A DNA stretch of 64,000 nucleotides from an uncultured Thioclava sp. (GTDB lineage Bacteria > Pseudomonadota > Alphaproteobacteria > Rhodobacterales > Rhodobacteraceae), in contig NZ_CAJYBT010000002.1 in the NCBI RefSeq assembly GCF_913064665.1, forward strand, positions 1 to 64,000, given 5' to 3'. The stretch's first letter is position 1. Each line of letters opens with the position of its first letter. This document shows positions 60,821-64,000 of the stretch, in pieces. A program made the position numbers and the translations under genes. The notes under the pieces were generated by a model, which saw only the letters and a list, made by a program, of their open reading frames with translations, was not told the origin of the DNA and did no database searches.

Positions 60821-60839
60821 CTTGGCGCAGGAGACACGC

Positions 60840-62240
60840 ATGATACCGGTTCAGGGCTATGACGGGCAAAAAGTGGCGGTGCTGGGTTTGGGCCGCTCGG
60901 GTCTGGCGAGTGCCGCAGCCCTGCGCGCAGGCGGGGCCGACCCAATCTGCTGGGATGACAGCCCCGAAGGGCGCGCGCGCGCGCAAGCGGCGGGTTTCAC
61001 CTGCACCGATCTGAGCAAACAGGGCGCGTTTGACGATATTGCCGCACTGATCACCTCGCCCGGCATCCCCCATCTCTACCCCGTCCCCAACGCAGTGATC
61101 GCGGCGGCGATGACGGCTGGCGTACCGGTCGATAATGATATCGGGCTGTTTTTTGCCTCTTGGGCCACGCCCGAATGGGAGAATTTCGACATTGCCCCGC
61201 GCACGATCTGTGTCACCGGATCGAACGGGAAATCCACCACCACAGCGCTGATCCACCACATCCTGACCGAGGCCGGGCGGTCGTCGCAAATGGCGGGCAA
61301 TATCGGGCGCGGCGTGCTTGATCTCGACCCGCCCGAAGCGGGTGAGGTCGTTGTGCTGGAGCTATCGAGCTATCAAACCGATCTGGCGCGCGCGCTGACC
61401 CCCGATATCGCCGTGTTCACCAATCTCTCGCCCGATCATCTGGATCGTCACGCCGGTTTGGGGGGCTATTTCGCCGCCAAGCGCCGCCTGTTTTCCGAGG
61501 GCGGGCCGGATCGTGCCGTGATTGGCGTGGATGAGCCCGAGGGCACCTATCTGGCCAATCAGCTGGCGGTGTCGCGCAGCGATGATCGCGTGATCCGGGT
61601 GTCGGCCGGACGCAAGCTGGGCGATTGGGGCTGGTCGGTTTTCGCGCGCAAGGGTTTCTTGAGCGAGTGGCGCAAGGGCCGCCAGATCGCCTCGATTGAT
61701 CTGCGCGACGTGACGGGACTACCGGGCGCGCATAACCACCAAAACGCCTGCGCTGCCTACGCCGCCGTGCGCGCGCTTGGGGTCGCCCCGCGCGAGATCG
61801 AGGCCGCGTTTCACAGCTTTGGCGGTCTTCCCCATCGCAGCCAGACCTTGGCGGACAAAGCCGGCGTGCGCTATGTCAACGACTCCAAAGCGACCAATGT
61901 CGACAGTGCCTCCAAGGCCCTGCAAGCATTCAACAATATCCTCTGGATCGCGGGGGGCTTGGGCAAAGAAGGTGGCGTTTCAGGCGTAAAACCGCATCTG
62001 GGGTCCGTCAAGAAGGCCTATTTCATCGGACATTCGGCGCGCGATTTCGCGCTGGAACTTGCGCCGTTAAACCATGAAATCTGCGAAACGATGGAAGCCG
62101 CCGTGGCCGCAGCCGCACGCGATGCCGAGGCGGGAGACACGGTGCTGCTGGCCCCCGCCGCCGCCAGTTTCGATCAATATCCCAATTTCGAAAAGCGCGG
62201 CGAGCATTTCGCCGAACTGGTCGCGGCCCTCCCCGGCTAA
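60840..62240 (+). CDS. murD: UDP-N-acetylmuramoylalanine-D-glutamate ligase MurD
   Basis: 466 residues from ATG 60840 ([20 protein letters not shown]), with CAGGAG 6 bases upstream. It adds D-Glu to UDP-MurNAc-L-Ala. The P-loop is [13 protein letters not shown], then LELSSYQ and PDHLDRH follow, and YVNDSKATN is a Mur ligase block. Unlike the rest of the dcw genes it is on the plus strand and divergent from ftsW, so it needs its own promoter. The break is probably a rearrangement. Confidence 0.97.
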   Translation: MIPVQGYDGQKVAVLGLGRSGLASAAALRAGGADPICWDDSPEGRARAQAAGFTCTDLSKQGAFDDIAALITSPGIPHLYPVPNAVIAAAMTAGVPVDNDIGLFFASWATPEWENFDIAPRTICVTGSNGKSTTTALIHHILTEAGRSSQMAGNIGRGVLDLDPPEAGEVVVLELSSYQTDLARALTPDIAVFTNLSPDHLDRHAGLGGYFAAKRRLFSEGGPDRAVIGVDEPEGTYLANQLAVSRSDDRVIRVSAGRKLGDWGWSVFARKGFLSEWRKGRQIASIDLRDVTGLPGAHNHQNACAAYAAVRALGVAPREIEAAFHSFGGLPHRSQTLADKAGVRYVNDSKATNVDSASKALQAFNNILWIAGGLGKEGGVSGVKPHLGSVKKAYFIGHSARDFALELAPLNHEICETMEAAVAAAARDAEAGDTVLLAPAAASFDQYPNFEKRGEHFAELVAALPG

Positions 62241-62279
62241 GCCCCTGCCCGGCTAAGCTGATCAGCCGCAGAACCGCGC

Positions 62280-62771
62280 TTATTTACAGGCCAATGAACC
62301 CGGGATGTCGGCCAGAAGCGGCGCCATCTCGGCGCTTTGGTCTTGCATGTAATCAATGCGCAGCTCGGCCAAGATCGGACCGCCCTTGCAATTGAGACGC
62401 ACGGTCTTGCGCAGCTCGACCTTGCCCAGCGCGGTCAAAGAGCGCAGATCAAACCCCGCCTTGTCATGCTGATCCGAGGTCACCTGATCGCCATCAAGCA
62501 GCAAAGACTGCAGCATCTGATCATGCGCCGCACCCAAATCTGCCCCGCTGTCGGGATGGGCGCGCAAGGCGACATGGGGGGCGACATGGCGCTCAAACCC
62601 CGGAGCGGTGAACAGATAGCCACCGCCATACATCTGCGCCGAGGGCCAGCCTTCGGGCACCTGCGCGGCAACCCCGAGACTGTCACTGGACCACGCCACC
62701 AGCCCCGCCGCCTGCGCCATCGGCGCGACCAGCACCAGCGCCGCTGCCAGCATCAGATCACAGCGCCGCAT
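62280..62771 (-). CDS. Small secreted hypothetical protein downstream of proS
   Basis: 163 residues. A signal peptide ([16 protein letters not shown]) cuts near residue 21. The mature part has a predicted beta-rich fold with two Cys (in VRLNCKGG and the C-terminal SLACK), which may pair in the periplasm. Its start overlaps the proS 3' end by 14 bases. I do not recognise a family. It is convergent with murD. Confidence 0.65.
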   Translation of the reverse strand: MRRCDLMLAAALVLVAPMAQAAGLVAWSSDSLGVAAQVPEGWPSAQMYGGGYLFTAPGFERHVAPHVALRAHPDSGADLGAAHDQMLQSLLLDGDQVTSDQHDKAGFDLRSLTALGKVELRKTVRLNCKGGPILAELRIDYMQDQSAEMAPLLADIPGSLACK

Positions 62772-64000
62772 AGATCGCTGCGACCTTTTCGACCGCCTCC
62801 TCTGATGTCATCTCTTCGCTTTCGCCGGTGCGCCGCGAGGTCAGTTCGACCTTGCCCGACGCAATCCCGCGCGGGCCAACGGTGATGCGCCACGGCAGAC
62901 CGATCAGATCCATCGTCGCGAATTTCGCGCCAGCGCGTTCCGCGCGATCATCATAAAGCGGCTCAAGTCCAGCCTCGACAAAGGCGCGATAAAGCGCCTC
63001 GCAGGCGCTGTCACAGCTGACATCGCCTTGCTTGAGGTTGACGATGCCGACATGGAACGGCGTCACGCCCTCGGGCCAGATGATGCCCTTGTCGTCGTGA
63101 TTGGCCTCGATCAGCGCACCGACAAGGCGGCTGACGCCAATGCCGTGGCTGCCCATATGCACCGGCACGCGGCCCTGATCGGGGGTGTTGACGGTGGCCC
63201 CCATTGCCTCGGAATATTTGGTGCCGAAGTAGAAAATCTGGCCGACCTCGATGCCCCGGCCCACGCGGCGGCGCTCTTCGGGGATGGCGTTGAACAGCGC
63301 TTCATCATGGGTCTCATCGGTGCGCGCATAAAGGGTCGTGAACTCTTCGCAGATGCCAGCGACTTCATCGCGATTGTCGTAATCGACGCGGCGCTCACCC
63401 AGTTTCAGATCGGGCACTTGCGCATCGTAGAACACCTCGGATTCGCCAGTCTCGGCCAGCACGAGGAATTCATGCGTATCATCGCCGCCAATCGGGCCGC
63501 TATCGGCGCGCATCGGGATCGCGGTCAGCCCCATACGTTCGTAAGTGCGCAGATAGCTGACCATGTGGCGGTTATAGGCGTGCAGCGCATCTTCCTTGGT
63601 CAGGTCGAAATTATACCCGTCCTTCATCAGGAACTCGCGCCCGCGCATCACGCCGAAACGCGGACGGACCTCGTCGCGGAATTTCCACTGGATATGATAC
63701 AGCGTAAGGGGCAGCGATTTATAGCTTTCCACATGCGAGCGGAAAATATCGGTGATCATTTCCTCGTTGGTCGGCCCATACAGCATGTCGCGACCATGGC
63801 GATCCTTGATGCGCAGCATCTCGGGGCCGTAGGCGTCATAGCGCCCCGATTCCTGCCACAGATCGGCAGGTTGCAGCGTGGGCATCAACAGCGGGATGTG
63901 ACCGGCACGCACCTGTTCCTCATGCACGATCTGCTCAATGCGCTTAAGCACCTTGAAGCCCAGCGGCAGCCAGGAATAAATCCCGGCCTGCTGCTGCTTG
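62758..64000 (-). CDS. proS: Prolyl-tRNA synthetase (5' end beyond the window)
   Basis: The 413 codons visible cover nearly the whole enzyme; the frame runs off the right edge with [20 protein letters not shown], motif 1 of class II synthetases. Motif 2 is [19 protein letters not shown], motif 3 is [17 protein letters not shown]. The stretch between them has no 180-residue editing insertion, so this is the short alphaproteobacterial form. The C-terminal anticodon-binding domain begins around FHVGIVNLK. The small secreted-protein gene overlaps its end. Confidence 0.97.
   Translation of the reverse strand, partial: KQQQAGIYSWLPLGFKVLKRIEQIVHEEQVRAGHIPLLMPTLQPADLWQESGRYDAYGPEMLRIKDRHGRDMLYGPTNEEMITDIFRSHVESYKSLPLTLYHIQWKFRDEVRPRFGVMRGREFLMKDGYNFDLTKEDALHAYNRHMVSYLRTYERMGLTAIPMRADSGPIGGDDTHEFLVLAETGESEVFYDAQVPDLKLGERRVDYDNRDEVAGICEEFTTLYARTDETHDEALFNAIPEERRRVGRGIEVGQIFYFGTKYSEAMGATVNTPDQGRVPVHMGSHGIGVSRLVGALIEANHDDKGIIWPEGVTPFHVGIVNLKQGDVSCDSACEALYRAFVEAGLEPLYDDRAERAGAKFATMDLIGLPWRITVGPRGIASGKVELTSRRTGESEEMTSEEAVEKVAAIYAAL

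Noticed and set aside
1-64000. rRNA, tRNA, CRISPR array, prophage or insertion sequence
   Set aside because: I found no tRNA-like arm sets, no regularly spaced repeats, and no transposase, integrase or phage structural genes when reading both strands.

Overview
This 64 kb window is high-GC chromosomal DNA from an alphaproteobacterium, most likely a member of the Rhodobacteraceae (Rhodobacterales). The pointers are a GbsR/MarR regulator, a DUF2484 protein between murB and murC, an F1-ATPase zeta-subunit inhibitor, aerobic cobaltochelatase CobS/CobT, a short ProRS without an insertion domain, and the dispersed intergenic repeats common in this group. I see no rRNA, tRNA, CRISPR array, phage or insertion sequence. 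Nearly all of it looks like core genome.

Layout: (1) 1-9 kb: the 3' end of gap with a terminator, a YfdX-type secreted protein, coaD, a CBS-pair protein, a LysR regulator divergent from mmsA, ccdA, a TusA-like protein and RNase E with a repeat-rich C-terminus. (2) 9-14 kb: a branched-chain amino acid ABC operon (livK-G-F-H-M), divergent from a second LysR that is a paralogue of the mmsA-linked one. (3) 15-20 kb: purC-purS-purQ followed closely by dctB-dctD. The DctD-like regulator has lost the GAFTGA loop used to contact sigma-54. (4) 20-27 kb: the ATPase zeta subunit, an MprF-like protein, then a methionine/corrinoid locus: homocysteine methyltransferase, radical SAM protein, B12-binding corrinoid protein, a previously easy-to-miss 52-residue membrane protein, and a DUF1638 protein. 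(5) 27-34 kb: SulP and DMT transporters, a zinc-uptake regulon (zur-znuC-znuB divergent from znuA, with two candidate Zur boxes), then a degenerate DgoK-like protein with a GbsR-type regulator. (6) 34-42 kb: a J-domain protein, a DUF4177 protein, cobS and cobT separated by a secreted protein and an oppositely oriented FMN reductase, and an aminopeptidase P. (7) 42-47 kb: a MaoC-Pta fusion with ackA, a D-lactate dehydrogenase-type flavoprotein with an NTF2-fold partner. (8) 46-64 kb: recN, bamD, lpxC, ftsZ, ftsA, ftsQ, ddl, murB, DUF2484, murC, murG and ftsW on the minus strand (the dcw cluster), then murD flipped to the plus strand, a small secreted protein and the 3' part of proS.

How the genes work together: mmsA (valine degradation) and livKGFHM (branched-chain amino acid uptake) carry sister LysR regulators, which suggests linked control. 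The methyltransferase, corrinoid protein and DUF1638 protein could form part of a split B12-dependent methionine synthase, and cobS/cobT supply the cobalt-insertion step of B12 synthesis. The zinc genes form a self-contained Zur regulon. The dcw block makes peptidoglycan precursors and the divisome.

Most interesting leads: the split methionine synthase locus with its coupled small membrane protein, the GAFTGA-less DctD, the Walker A Lys-to-Arg change in LivF, the degenerate DgoK-like protein, and the flipped murD next to a dispersed repeat. Starts were chosen from family N-termini and Shine-Dalgarno placement. All family names come from reading the sequence, not from searches.
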